Origin: Gemmatimonadota bacterium
Lineage (GTDB): Bacteria; Gemmatimonadota; Gemmatimonadetes; Longimicrobiales; Gaopeijiaceae
Assembly (NCBI GenBank): GCA_002724575.1
Contig: PBPC01000077.1
Span: 62,001-126,000, forward strand
Length of the DNA: 64,000 nucleotides
Direction: 5' to 3'
The notes under the pieces are model-generated. The model saw nothing but the letters and a program-made list of their open reading frames with translations, was not told the origin of the DNA and ran no database searches. Shown here one piece after another: positions 1 through 9,144 of this stretch. Both the position numbers and the translations under genes were made by a program. Position 1 is the stretch's first letter; each line of letters starts with the position of its first letter.

Positions 1-395
1 TCTTCAAATCCGAGGATTGGGCTTTCATCGTCTGCTACGGAATAAGTTGTTCGCCACTCCTCACCCACCTGCTGCGACCAGCTGTTGGCTACAACCCCGG
101 AACGAGAAGGTGGGACGCCCGTCGAAATCGATGAATGTCCTGCAGCGGTTTGAGTTGCTGCGAAAGGATGTGATGCGTTGGTGTACCGGTACCCCTCATC
201 GATCAAGCGCCGCAAGCCACCAGAAAAAGCTTCATCAAACTGGCTGAGCATGTCGCCGCGCAACTGGTCCACCACAAGTAAGACGACCAGGTTGGGGTCG
301 TCCGATTCCTGGGTACAACCCTGGCCGACAACTAACACCGCACCGAGCATAATACTGCCCGCAACATTCTGAATCCTGCTGTTCGGCTTGTTCAC
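1..395 (-). CDS. Alkaline phosphatase family / type I phosphodiesterase lipoprotein (C-terminus beyond the window)
   Basis: My translation of the reverse strand from GTG at 395: MNKPNSRIQNVAGSIMLGAVLVVGQGCTQESDDPNLVVLLVVDQLRGDMLSQFDEAFSGGLRRLIDEGYRYTNASHPFAATQTAAGHSSISTGVPPSRSGVVANSW... Lipobox-like GQGC, then the LVVVDQLRxD...A.T.TAAGHSSISTG pattern. Not in the supplied ORF track. Confidence 0.8.
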   Translation of the reverse strand, partial: MNKPNSRIQNVAGSIMLGAVLVVGQGCTQESDDPNLVVLLVVDQLRGDMLSQFDEAFSGGLRRLIDEGYRYTNASHPFAATQTAAGHSSISTGVPPSRSGVVANSWSQQVGEEWRTTYSVADDESPILGFE

Positions 396-589
396 TTTTT
401 CGTGCTAGGCTAAAGGGGGAAACTGGGGTAAGTGTACACCTCTAGATTTGAACCGCCATCCCCTACATGCTGACCTTGCGCTGCTTAACATTTGTTCCAA
501 CTGACATTCATGGGCACGCTATGCTGTTGACACTCCACGTCCTGAAATCTCTATTTCTTGCCCGTGCGTGCTCGCATGCTCAGTACTAA

Positions 590-662
590 TCCGGCGTAGC
601 TCAGTTGGTAGAGCAGATGACTGTTAATCATCGGGTCACAGGTTCGAGTCCTGTCGCCGGAG
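590..662 (+). tRNA. tRNA-Asn (GTT)
   Basis: Cloverleaf: acceptor TCCGGCG/CGCCGGA, D-arm GCTCAGTTGGTAGAGC, anticodon arm GATGA-CTGTTAA-TCATC (anticodon GTT), T-arm ACAGGTTCGAGTCCTGT. CCA not encoded. Confidence 0.96.
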
Positions 663-697
663 CTTGTGTATACTATAAAGCTAGGTCCGACTAGGAC

Positions 698-1420
698 TTA
701 CGCTATTCGCTTAGAAATCCACATCGTTCGGTACACGGCAGTACCTATCGCGCCCGTAGCGAGAATTATTAAGCCAGCGGCGAGAAGCATGCCTGGTTCA
801 TATCCGAGGATTGGATCAAGGATGCCGCCCAAGCCAACCAGAAGGATCCGTTCGGCCCTCTGCATAATACCCGCCTTGCATACGACCCCTAGGCTCTCAC
901 CTCTAGCGCGTGTGTAACTCACGAGCAGAGACCCTCCGATCGCTAGAGCAACCACGATCGTCAGAGTTACTGACTCACGGTAGAAAACCGCGAGTCCGAC
1001 GAATGCACTAACTTCAGCGAATCGGTCGAGGGTAGAATCAAGGAACGCACCCCTCGGTGACGCTAGTCCTTGACCTCGGGCGACTCTGCCATCTAAAACA
1101 TCAAGTGCTCCACTGAGGAGTAGGAGCCATCCACCAGGGTTGAGATTGCCATTTCCGAAACAGAAACCAGCCCCGACTCCGAGAGCCACCCCAGTCAGAT
1201 TGAATGCGAGGGGGGCGATTCTTAGCCCAATAGCTAGGCGCTCTACCGGACCTAAGAACCAATAGAGCCAGCTCCGCACGAATGAGCCAAGAAGAAAGTC
1301 TCCTCGATCACCAATCTCATTTTGGTCTTCCCGTCGATAAGCCCCAGTAACAACGAAGATAACTGACGAAAGGAAGGTTATACCAACGACAATCACTAAT
1401 CCCAAAAGTTCAGAACTCAA
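698..1420 (-). CDS. CDP-alcohol phosphatidyltransferase family protein
   Basis: Motif DVLDGRVARGQGLASPRGAFLDSTLDR fits DxxDGxxAR(x8)GxxxDxxxD; multiple hydrophobic segments. Confidence 0.88.
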   Translation of the reverse strand: MSSELLGLVIVVGITFLSSVIFVVTGAYRREDQNEIGDRGDFLLGSFVRSWLYWFLGPVERLAIGLRIAPLAFNLTGVALGVGAGFCFGNGNLNPGGWLLLLSGALDVLDGRVARGQGLASPRGAFLDSTLDRFAEVSAFVGLAVFYRESVTLTIVVALAIGGSLLVSYTRARGESLGVVCKAGIMQRAERILLVGLGGILDPILGYEPGMLLAAGLIILATGAIGTAVYRTMWISKRIA

Positions 1421-1466
1421 AGCTCGGCCTCATAATCCGGCAAGTAACTCGACTGTGCTCTGTTAG

Positions 1467-2420
1467 TCACTGGCGAAGATCCTTCTTCGGTCTCGAGAGG
1501 AAAAATGTGATTGCCCTGGGCCAAAGGAACAGCAGTGGAAATCGGCGTTCTAGCCATGTCAGCTTGATTTCCTGCCCGCTGTGTCGCTCCGCTTTTCTCA
1601 CTATATACGGTAACCATTCCTCAAAAGTCACAGTGTGCTTTAGGGTTCGTATCCCCATTCTCACTTTCGACCGCATGAAGTGCAATTGCCATCTCAGCGT
1701 TTCCCAAGTGCTGGAGGGTGCGGTTAATCGATACCGACCTTCCTCAGCTATCATGATCCCTTCTTGCTCTGCGTTAGAAAGCACAGGGCCAAGCACCTCG
1801 AGAAAGTGATCCGTCTGCGCTTCATAGGTGTGTTTGTGTCGGTCAGTCGCTTCTGGTCGAAATTCTCCTCGATAGCATACCTCAAGTATACGACGACCCA
1901 AACCGTCAGCATTGACTGGCTCAGTGAGGTAGGGGGCCATCCACATGAGTACGCGAGCTCTCGCACCCGCCATAACAGCTTCCACCCATTCCCTATCTTC
2001 ATCAGAGGCAACCCAGATAACTGCCATCCTCTGAACTAGTCTACTGAGTAGGTAGTGATCCTTAGGTCGTGGCCCGAGAGCACGTTCGAGATGATTTCGA
2101 GTAACGACATTACACTTCGCGACCCTGCCCGTGTCCTCTTCTGGGGAATAGGCAATCACATTGGGAGGTAAGATGTGCGCCATGGTTGATATCAAGCGCA
2201 CTGACCCCCGCAGGTTCCCTGAATTCTTGAGGGCAGAATAGAATGCTCTATAGTCGTCTACTAGGACAATGAAATCGTAAGCGCTATAGCGGTTAGGGCT
2301 CGTTCCATGGAGGTGTGAACCATACAGCAATACGCACCGCACCTGGCCTCCTCCTGCTTGCACGAGTCCACTTGCGAGCTCGCGAGCACCAACTAATCCC
2401 GACGCTACTCCATCTGTCAT
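1467..2420 (-). CDS. Tam41/Mmp37-like nucleotidyltransferase (candidate phosphatidate cytidylyltransferase)
   Basis: LLYGSHLHGTSPNRYSAYDFIVLVDDYRAFY...KCNVVTRNHLERAL...HYLLSRLVQRMAVIWV...ILEVCYRGEFRPEA resembles the recalled Tam41 YGSG...DFxxxVDD...KYGV...GRLQKP...YxGDFR pattern; sits between plsC-like and CDP-alcohol PT genes. Confidence 0.72.
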   Translation of the reverse strand: MTDGVASGLVGARELASGLVQAGGGQVRCVLLYGSHLHGTSPNRYSAYDFIVLVDDYRAFYSALKNSGNLRGSVRLISTMAHILPPNVIAYSPEEDTGRVAKCNVVTRNHLERALGPRPKDHYLLSRLVQRMAVIWVASDEDREWVEAVMAGARARVLMWMAPYLTEPVNADGLGRRILEVCYRGEFRPEATDRHKHTYEAQTDHFLEVLGPVLSNAEQEGIMIAEEGRYRLTAPSSTWETLRWQLHFMRSKVRMGIRTLKHTVTFEEWLPYIVRKAERHSGQEIKLTWLERRFPLLFLWPRAITFFLSRPKKDLRQ

Positions 2421-3262
2421 GCGACGGACTCTCCACGCATCTGGGCAAGGCCGGCCACCATCTGCTTCCGAACTTCTCCTATGAACGGATCCGGATCTAG
2501 TGTGGGGTCATTCCACTCAAGCTCACTCACGAATGCAACCTCACCATTCATCTCGTTTATGCCACTAAGAAAATTCTTGAACTTCGCATATTTCCAGAAG
2601 CCGTCTCCAACAAGTACATAGACCTTCCAGGCACGAGCCTGAAGGATCCGCCTGAGCCCCGCTTTCTTGAACCGACCGATATTACCATCCTTCGTCCTGG
2701 TCCCCTCTGGAAAAATCGCTACTGGCACCTCTGCCGTGCGGGCGACCTCACTAAGATTATCAGTCATTCCAAGGGCATCGCGTCGGTTTGCCGTAGGGTC
2801 AACGACTGGGTATTGATAGAGTCTGATCATGTGCGAGATTAGCGGAATCCAGCGCCTGTATCGTTTACGTGTAACAATTAAGGGGTATCCACCTCGCACT
2901 GATGTACATACCATCGGAATGTCTAGCAGGGATTGGTGGTTCATGATTATGAGGACCCCTGACTCAAAAGGGACCTGAGGTGGTGGGGCGATGCTTGCGC
3001 CACCCAAGAACACCATTGGCCTACTTGTGAGCCAAGCCATTGCCTGCATCCAAGCTCCCAGAACCCGTTTGCGACTTGAAGGTATGAGCCACACCAAAGG
3101 TCCTATGAGAAATCTCTGCACTAGATCGCATAAGACCATGCCTAAAGTCACGGCCAACAGAGATACCACCCCACGTAACTTCAAATGAGTCGTCTCCAAA
3201 AACAGAAAGGACTTCAGATTGACATGAAGCACACAAGAAACGCTAACCAGTTCTGCTGACAA
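2417..3262 (-). CDS. plsC: 1-acyl-sn-glycerol-3-phosphate acyltransferase (PlsC family)
   Basis: NHQSLLDIP (HX4D-like, NHQSxxD) and FPEGTRTKDG motifs; 4-nt overlap with the downstream gene. Confidence 0.85.
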   Translation of the reverse strand: MSAELVSVSCVLHVNLKSFLFLETTHLKLRGVVSLLAVTLGMVLCDLVQRFLIGPLVWLIPSSRKRVLGAWMQAMAWLTSRPMVFLGGASIAPPPQVPFESGVLIIMNHQSLLDIPMVCTSVRGGYPLIVTRKRYRRWIPLISHMIRLYQYPVVDPTANRRDALGMTDNLSEVARTAEVPVAIFPEGTRTKDGNIGRFKKAGLRRILQARAWKVYVLVGDGFWKYAKFKNFLSGINEMNGEVAFVSELEWNDPTLDPDPFIGEVRKQMVAGLAQMRGESVA

Positions 3263-3282
3263 GCATCAAGGTAAATAAGATT

Positions 3283-3960
3283 ATGAGCCTACCAGATCAC
3301 ACATACTACGGCTTCAAGAATTGCGTGGGAGCATTTTTCGAGATGCCGACTTCAGACGCGCGCGCGCTACTCCCCGCTCATCTTGAGCCACTTGAGATGC
3401 AGCATACCCGTAGCATTTTGGCCCTAACTGCATTTCAGTTTACTCAGAGTGAGGTGGGAGAGTATGAAGAGATCGTTCTGGCAGTAATTGTGCCCCCGAT
3501 GATTGAGGTTGATAAGCAAATCCCTAAGGCTGCCTTTTACCCCTTTATGGTCGGCACCTCCTCCGAGGCATCCCGGTTACACGCGATCGAACGTTGGCAC
3601 CTGCCGCACTACATGAAGGACCTGGAGATATCATTCACTGAATCTGAGTTGCAGATGGATGTGAACGTCCGTGATGGTGATGATTCAGTGCTTGATTTTA
3701 CTGTGACTAAACACGATTACGTGCCTTCGAAGAGCCTGTACAATGCATTTACAGTTGAGGACGACGGAGACAGACACTTCAAGGCAAACATCTACATGGA
3801 AGCCCCTCACTCGGAACACGAAGAGGAAAAAGGCTCTCTTACGCTATACAAACACCCAATGACGGAAGGGCTGACACTTGATGACGTCAACGCTTACCCC
3901 TTTCGTGAACAGTGGTACAAAGAGGGCCTGCAAACGTTCGAGCCCCTCCTGACCCTTTAG
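3283..3960 (+). CDS. Acetoacetate decarboxylase-like (ADC-fold) protein
   Basis: 225 aa; the layout FFEMPTSDARALLPAHLEPLEM...G..EEIVLAVIVPP resembles ADC-family proteins; no catalytic motif confirmed. Confidence 0.5.
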   Translation: MSLPDHTYYGFKNCVGAFFEMPTSDARALLPAHLEPLEMQHTRSILALTAFQFTQSEVGEYEEIVLAVIVPPMIEVDKQIPKAAFYPFMVGTSSEASRLHAIERWHLPHYMKDLEISFTESELQMDVNVRDGDDSVLDFTVTKHDYVPSKSLYNAFTVEDDGDRHFKANIYMEAPHSEHEEEKGSLTLYKHPMTEGLTLDDVNAYPFREQWYKEGLQTFEPLLTL

Positions 3961-3990
3961 CCGTAATTTCTCACCACGGATTGACGCCCA

Positions 3991-4932
3991 GTGAGCCGCC
4001 ACTTCGTCATCTTCAATCCAGCCGCAGGTAGGGGCCGCGGCCTCAAGAGGATTGAGGTCTACCGGGCCCTCTTAGCTGAGCACATAGGCCGGGTAACCTT
4101 TGCGGCAACCACTCGTGCCGGGGAAGAGCGCGATCTCGCAGATCAGGCCATTGCCCAAGGCTATAACATCATTGTCGCTGTTGGGGGTGACGGAACCTGG
4201 GGTAACGTTGCTGACCGCATTGCAGCCAGTGGTCGCGAGGACGTCGCTCTTGGAATCTTGCCGAATGGAACTGGTAATGACTTTGGGCGAAACCTTGGAT
4301 ATGACCCCTCAAGCCCTGAACAGGCAGTCCTCACTCTCGCAGCAGGACACATCCGCCCCGTAGATATGGGCCGGGTGGAAACCCTTAGCGCGGCTGAGAA
4401 CACACCTCATGTCATGGAACAAAGGAATTTCTTGAACTTGGTCGGCTTCGGTTTTGACATCGCAGTCATAGATGCTGCTGCTAGGGCACGGTTCTTAAAA
4501 GGTGAGTTGCTCTACAAGATCACCGCGCTCCAGCAGCTGTTCCGATTCACAGGTATCCGAGTGGGTATAACTGGGGAGAAGAGTGCGGCGCGAGACGGAC
4601 GTCATTTGATGCTGACCATCTCGAGTGGACGTTTTTTTGGAGGAGGATTCCCGATTGCGCCCGATGCGAGTGTTCAGGATGGATACCTCCACGCTTGTCG
4701 CATCCAAGATGCCCCTGCATTTACAAGGCTTAAGCTCTTTAATAGAGCGGAGCGCGGGCTCCACGTAAGCTCAGACCGGGTTGAGGTCTTGGCTGATAAA
4801 CGCTTTAGTCTAGAATTCGAGGAACCACCTCGCTTTGAAATGGACGGCGACGTGAGGCAGGCCGCAGGCAATACAGTCGAGGTGAGCATTTTACCACGGG
4901 TATTAGGAGTAGTGGCACCGGAGAGGCTTTGA
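3991..4932 (+). CDS. Diacylglycerol kinase family lipid kinase
   Basis: FVIFNPAAGRGRG, VAVGGDGTWGNVADR, LGILPNGTGNDFGRNLG motifs; GTG start. Confidence 0.92.
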   Translation: MSRHFVIFNPAAGRGRGLKRIEVYRALLAEHIGRVTFAATTRAGEERDLADQAIAQGYNIIVAVGGDGTWGNVADRIAASGREDVALGILPNGTGNDFGRNLGYDPSSPEQAVLTLAAGHIRPVDMGRVETLSAAENTPHVMEQRNFLNLVGFGFDIAVIDAAARARFLKGELLYKITALQQLFRFTGIRVGITGEKSAARDGRHLMLTISSGRFFGGGFPIAPDASVQDGYLHACRIQDAPAFTRLKLFNRAERGLHVSSDRVEVLADKRFSLEFEEPPRFEMDGDVRQAAGNTVEVSILPRVLGVVAPERL

Positions 4933-4935
4933 GAC

Positions 4936-5625
4936 CTACTCCTTCCTGAGACTGCCTCCACCTACGTGCCAGCGCTCCTCTGCCAACCACTTCGCATCCT
5001 CTTCATCATGGCTCACAAGGACAATCGGCACACTCCTATCTAGGGCCCAATCACTGACAAGCTCTGATAACTCACCTCGTAGAGGCCGATCAAGCGCTGA
5101 AAACGGCTCGTCAAGAAGCAAAAGCCTAGGTTTTGAAAGTAACGCCCGACCCAGTGCTACCCTCTGCCGCTCACCCCCAGAAAGCCTCCTGGACCGCCGA
5201 TCAAGCAAGTCCTCTATCTGAAGTAAAGCGGCGGTTTCTGAGACCCAATCAGGTAGTGCGCCCCCGTAGCTTAGGTTCTCTCGTACAGTCAGATGCGGGA
5301 AGAGAAGTGTCTCCTGAGGAACCCAACCTACCCGCCTATCCCACGAAGGGACCCATGTTCCATTCGAACTGTCCTGCCAGCAATGCTCCTTAACTAGCAC
5401 GGTTCCGTACGCTCGTCGTTCTACTCCTGCCAAAATTCTCAGGATCGTACTTTTTCCTGATCCTGAAGGACCCACTACAGCAATCCGGGTGCTCGCTGTA
5501 TTCAACTCGACCCTTAACCCTCCCCCGGTGAAGGGGATCTCTAGATCTAGGCCTAAATGGAAATTCGTGTCAGCGGGCATGTCGGTCTTCCAATCGACGT
5601 TTTTGTCTCCGTGAGAGCACCTCAA
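4936..5625 (-). CDS. modC: Molybdate ABC transporter ATP-binding protein
   Basis: Walker A GPSGSGKST, signature LSGGERQRVALGRAL, Walker B LLLLDEPFSALD; downstream of modAB. ATG at 5580 is an alternative start with less overlap. Confidence 0.85.
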   Translation of the reverse strand: MRCSHGDKNVDWKTDMPADTNFHLGLDLEIPFTGGGLRVELNTASTRIAVVGPSGSGKSTILRILAGVERRAYGTVLVKEHCWQDSSNGTWVPSWDRRVGWVPQETLLFPHLTVRENLSYGGALPDWVSETAALLQIEDLLDRRSRRLSGGERQRVALGRALLSKPRLLLLDEPFSALDRPLRGELSELVSDWALDRSVPIVLVSHDEEDAKWLAEERWHVGGGSLRKE

Positions 5626-7171
5626 ATCCTAGTAAGGCTATTAGCGAGATAATCACACTCGCACCCACCAATACCCAGACCGTCTCTCTTCCGGTCGGTG
5701 ACTCCAAGAGCGTATACACAGCGAGAGCGATTGTCCGGGTCGACCCTTCAACATTGCCTGCCAACACTACGGTGGCTCCGAACTCACCCAGGGAGCGCGC
5801 GAAAGCAAGGACTGCCCCGGCCGCAATTCCCGGCAAGGCCAGCGGTAGCGAGACACGGAAGAATGTTTTCCATGGAGAACACCCGAGTGTCCAGGACAAC
5901 TCTTCATACATCGGGTCTACTGCTTCAAATGCACCACGCACAGAGATCACATAAAGCGGTAGGCCTACGACCAATGCAGCAATCGACGCACCAAGTATCG
6001 TAAACGGCACGGGGAAGCCTATTGACGCTATTAGCCCTCCCAGGGGAGTAGAGGCCCCTAACACACTGAGAAGAAGGAAGCCGGTTACAACTGGCGGTAT
6101 AACCAGGGGGGCTGTGACGATAGTGGAGAGAACCGTTTTCCCGCGAAAATCACGGCGTGCAAGTACCCACCCGAGCCCTACGGCAGGGATTAGGCCCACC
6201 AAGGTTGCTAGGAAAGCAACGATAAGGGATAGACGTACCGCAGATGATACAGATGCCACTAAATCATCACCCGTATCTCCCGCGGCTTGCCCTTGTGATT
6301 CTCCGTCAGCTACAAAGGACTGAGGCGGGCTGAATCCCGCCTCTCTAAGGAACGGCTGCCCCGCGTCGCCTAAGACGAAGTTCACAAAATCAGCTGCCGA
6401 CTCTTCATGCGCTGTGGATCCTAGTGGAACTCCCCAATATTGAGCTTGTGGATATTCGGGTCCTTCAAAAACGAACGCTATGCTCACCGACGGCTCCGCT
6501 TCCGCATCCGTCCGATACACGATTCCGGCCGGGACCTCACCTCGTGCAACCCACTCCAAAGCCCCTCGTACTGACCCTCCTCTAACCACGTCCTTCTCGA
6601 TCTCTGACCAGACCCCTGCTTTTTCCAATGCTGTTCGAGCGTATTTCCCTGCGGGTACATTTTCACCAGCTAGGGCAATCCGCTCAAAACCCAATAGCAT
6701 GTCAGGCTCCAAAGGTACAGAAATATCTCGAGAAACGGCGATTACCAGTTCGTTGGCTGCAAAATGGACAGCGCTGCCAAGCGATACAGTTCCTTGCTCC
6801 TCGAGCCACCGGATCCACTGAGGGTCGGCGCTGAAGAAAATATCGCCGGCACCACTTTGTGAGGCCTGGACCGCTAGACGGGATGTCGCGTCAAATGAAA
6901 ATACTAGAGGGATCCCACCTAATCTTTCCCATTCATCCCCGATTCTTGGTAAGACATCGGCGAGGCTAGCTGCAGCAAGAACTAGCAGGACTGAGTCACT
7001 TGCTTGTTCTGTTGTGCGGGAGCCTCCCGTCAAGCTAGCCCCGTTGAGCTGCATCGGGGCCAGTAATACAGCCGACCAAATAGCTGCAAGTATACTCTTT
7101 TTTCTTAGCTCCCTGAGAGAGAGTGCTCGGGGCTGTACCCAGCGGGTGCTAGTCTTGGCTTTATGAAACAT
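5570..7171 (-). CDS. Fused molybdate-binding protein and permease (ModA-ModB)
   Basis: N-terminal ModA-like region (LAAASLADVLPRIGDEW...VVFSFDATSRLAVQASQSGAGDIFFSAD style) followed in the same ORF by a ModB-like permease (RLSLIVAFLATLVGLIPAVGLGWVLAR...LPLALPGIAAGAVLAFARSLGEFGATVVLAGN). Confidence 0.85.
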   Translation of the reverse strand: MFHKAKTSTRWVQPRALSLRELRKKSILAAIWSAVLLAPMQLNGASLTGGSRTTEQASDSVLLVLAAASLADVLPRIGDEWERLGGIPLVFSFDATSRLAVQASQSGAGDIFFSADPQWIRWLEEQGTVSLGSAVHFAANELVIAVSRDISVPLEPDMLLGFERIALAGENVPAGKYARTALEKAGVWSEIEKDVVRGGSVRGALEWVARGEVPAGIVYRTDAEAEPSVSIAFVFEGPEYPQAQYWGVPLGSTAHEESAADFVNFVLGDAGQPFLREAGFSPPQSFVADGESQGQAAGDTGDDLVASVSSAVRLSLIVAFLATLVGLIPAVGLGWVLARRDFRGKTVLSTIVTAPLVIPPVVTGFLLLSVLGASTPLGGLIASIGFPVPFTILGASIAALVVGLPLYVISVRGAFEAVDPMYEELSWTLGCSPWKTFFRVSLPLALPGIAAGAVLAFARSLGEFGATVVLAGNVEGSTRTIALAVYTLLESPTGRETVWVLVGASVIISLIALLGFEVLSRRQKRRLEDRHAR

Positions 7172-7255
7172 GGGGCCGCCAGGGTATCCCTAGGAGTAAC
7201 ACTGGACAAGGTGCTCTCCTTGCTCTAGCGCACTGTTCTTGCGTCTTTTCTCGCC

Positions 7256-7699
7256 ATGTCTTCGGCACCCAAGAACCAGCCTTTCTCCGAAACTCCCATC
7301 ACCGTTCGGAGCCCTGAACTTGACTCGTTTGGACATGTGAACCATGCCGTCTTCTTGAACTACCTGGAGCACGGCCGCTTTGAGGCACTTGAAAGAGCAG
7401 GTCTCTCTTGGTCCGGGTTAGACGAAACAGGTCGAAGCATATTCGTAGTCCGCATAGAGGTAGACTACCTTGAGGAAGTTAGGAGGGGCCAGCAACTCTT
7501 GGTCCGCACTTGGGCACAATCCTTTAGGAGAACCAGCATGGTTCTGGGACAAGAGATCGTGCGAAAAGAGGCCCCGGAAAGGGTTGTGGTACGAGCTGCC
7601 GTCACCGCTGTATGGATTGGGGCAAACCGAAGACCTCAACGTGTCCCAGAAGAGATCCAGAGAGGGCTGCTCGAAGATCTAAGCTTGAAGAACCTGTAG
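7256..7699 (+). CDS. Acyl-CoA thioesterase (4HBT/YbgC-like)
   Basis: VRSPELDSFGHVNHAVFLNYLEHGRFEAL hotdog thioesterase motif. Confidence 0.88.
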   Translation: MSSAPKNQPFSETPITVRSPELDSFGHVNHAVFLNYLEHGRFEALERAGLSWSGLDETGRSIFVVRIEVDYLEEVRRGQQLLVRTWAQSFRRTSMVLGQEIVRKEAPERVVVRAAVTAVWIGANRRPQRVPEEIQRGLLEDLSLKNL

Positions 7700-7728
7700 A
7701 ACTTGGACTAAAGAGTGAGCGTTCTTTG

Positions 7729-8466
7729 GTGAACTGGATCGGCAACGACGTTGTAGACCTTGAACATTCTAGCCTACACGGAAAACTGGAGAGCCGTCGA
7801 TTTCTGAAACGGGTTTTCACAAAGTCTGAACAAGCCATAATCGCCAGAGCAGGGAAATCTGATATTGAACTCTGGTGTCTTTGGGCCTGTAAAGAGGCGG
7901 CGTTTAAGGCATTTTCTAAGATTCTTCCAACTCCTCCCGCATTTATTCATTCTGCTTTTGAAGTGTCGTGGACCAGGATGATGCAGGGAGAAAGTTCGTG
8001 CACCAGAGTTGGGAATGTTGCCTATGAGGGGCTCTCAGTATCTGTATCTGTAGGTCTTTCAGAAGCCGTGCTTCACGCCTTCGCCTGGACGGGCCATCCT
8101 AACAATGCGATCCAGGGAGTTCCACCAGCCAAGCTATATCATGACGTTGCCCGACTAGACGAGCCCGGCACTCCATGGTCTGCCCCGTATTCTGAATTGC
8201 TCGAACAATTGACCTCAGAGGAACAGGCTGGAGTCCACTCTAGGGAGTCGGCGGCGGCTCGGATCGGAGTGAAGGCGTCTATAGCTAAAACATTCAACGT
8301 AGCCCCAGACCATCTTCAAGTTCTTCGGCCTCGGCGTCCTACTGGCCGAAGCCATCCCGTGCTAATTTTGGGGGGCAAGCCTAGCGGCATAGATATTTCA
8401 ATCTCTCACCATGGATGCTGGATTGGCTGGGCTTTTCTCGAAACGGACAATGATCGAAGAGAGTAG
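7729..8466 (+). CDS. 4'-phosphopantetheinyl transferase superfamily protein
   Basis: WIGNDVVDLE...RRFLKRVFTKSE...LWCLWACKEAAFKAFSK fits the PPTase GxDxxD and WxxKEAxxK pattern. GTG at 7729 chosen over the longer ORF start at 7612. Confidence 0.8.
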   Translation: MNWIGNDVVDLEHSSLHGKLESRRFLKRVFTKSEQAIIARAGKSDIELWCLWACKEAAFKAFSKILPTPPAFIHSAFEVSWTRMMQGESSCTRVGNVAYEGLSVSVSVGLSEAVLHAFAWTGHPNNAIQGVPPAKLYHDVARLDEPGTPWSAPYSELLEQLTSEEQAGVHSRESAAARIGVKASIAKTFNVAPDHLQVLRPRRPTGRSHPVLILGGKPSGIDISISHHGCWIGWAFLETDNDRRE

Positions 8467-8483
8467 GAGGGAGAGGTGCAGGC

Positions 8484-9077
8484 TTGCATCAGAGTGAAGG
8501 CCGAGACACTGTGGCGGAGATGACCTATAGAGATCAGTTGAAGCACTTGTTGTTAGAGCGCTCTATGCGTTTCGGTAACTTTACGCTCTCGAGTGGGGGC
8601 AGCTCCACCTATTACATCGATGCCCGACGCACAACAATGAGTGCTGAAGGCCAGGTGCTTATTGGTCGAGTAGGTTACGAGATCGTCTCACAGAGTGGTC
8701 TGGAGCCTACACATCTAGGCGGCCTCACAATGGGGGCTGACCCTATCTCGTATGCTATCGCTCACCGCAGTCATCTAGAGGGCCACCCTTTGGATGGGTT
8801 CTCCGTCCGAAAAAAAGCTAAACACCACGGTACCGGAAACCGCGTAGAGGGGGGGCTAGACCCATCTTCTCGTTGCCTTGTTATTGAAGACACCCTAACA
8901 ACTGGCAAAAGCACCCTCTCTGCAGTAGAGGCCTTGCGTGAGCACGGTGTAATCGTGGTAGGCGTTTTAACGCTAGTTGATCGCTCAGATAACGCGGAAG
9001 AACTCTTCCGTGAAATTGGCTTGCCTCTACTCTCGTTCTTCCCTGTGAAAGAATTACTGGACCAGAACCAGCGGTAA
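8484..9077 (+). CDS. pyrE: Orotate phosphoribosyltransferase
   Basis: FGNFTLSSGGSSTYYIDAR, VRKKAKHHGTGNRVEG, CLVIEDTLTTGKST (PRPP motif). ATG at 8520 is a likely start; ORF track begins at TTG 8484. Confidence 0.9.
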   Translation: MHQSEGRDTVAEMTYRDQLKHLLLERSMRFGNFTLSSGGSSTYYIDARRTTMSAEGQVLIGRVGYEIVSQSGLEPTHLGGLTMGADPISYAIAHRSHLEGHPLDGFSVRKKAKHHGTGNRVEGGLDPSSRCLVIEDTLTTGKSTLSAVEALREHGVIVVGVLTLVDRSDNAEELFREIGLPLLSFFPVKELLDQNQR

Positions 9078-9144
9078 AGAGGGAGGAGACTCTCGGACGA
9101 GAGGGGAGTTTTATCTTCGTTTAATCCAAACGATGCCTGCCGTT

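Noticed and set aside
17-372. Plus-strand ORFs 17..247 and 178..372
   Set aside because: No recognisable domains; the opposite strand encodes a phosphatase N-terminus through the same DNA.
9078-9144. CTCTCGGACGAGAG hairpin between pyrE and dnaN as a terminator
   Set aside because: Short stem with a 4-nt loop and no clean T-run immediately after; too weak to call.
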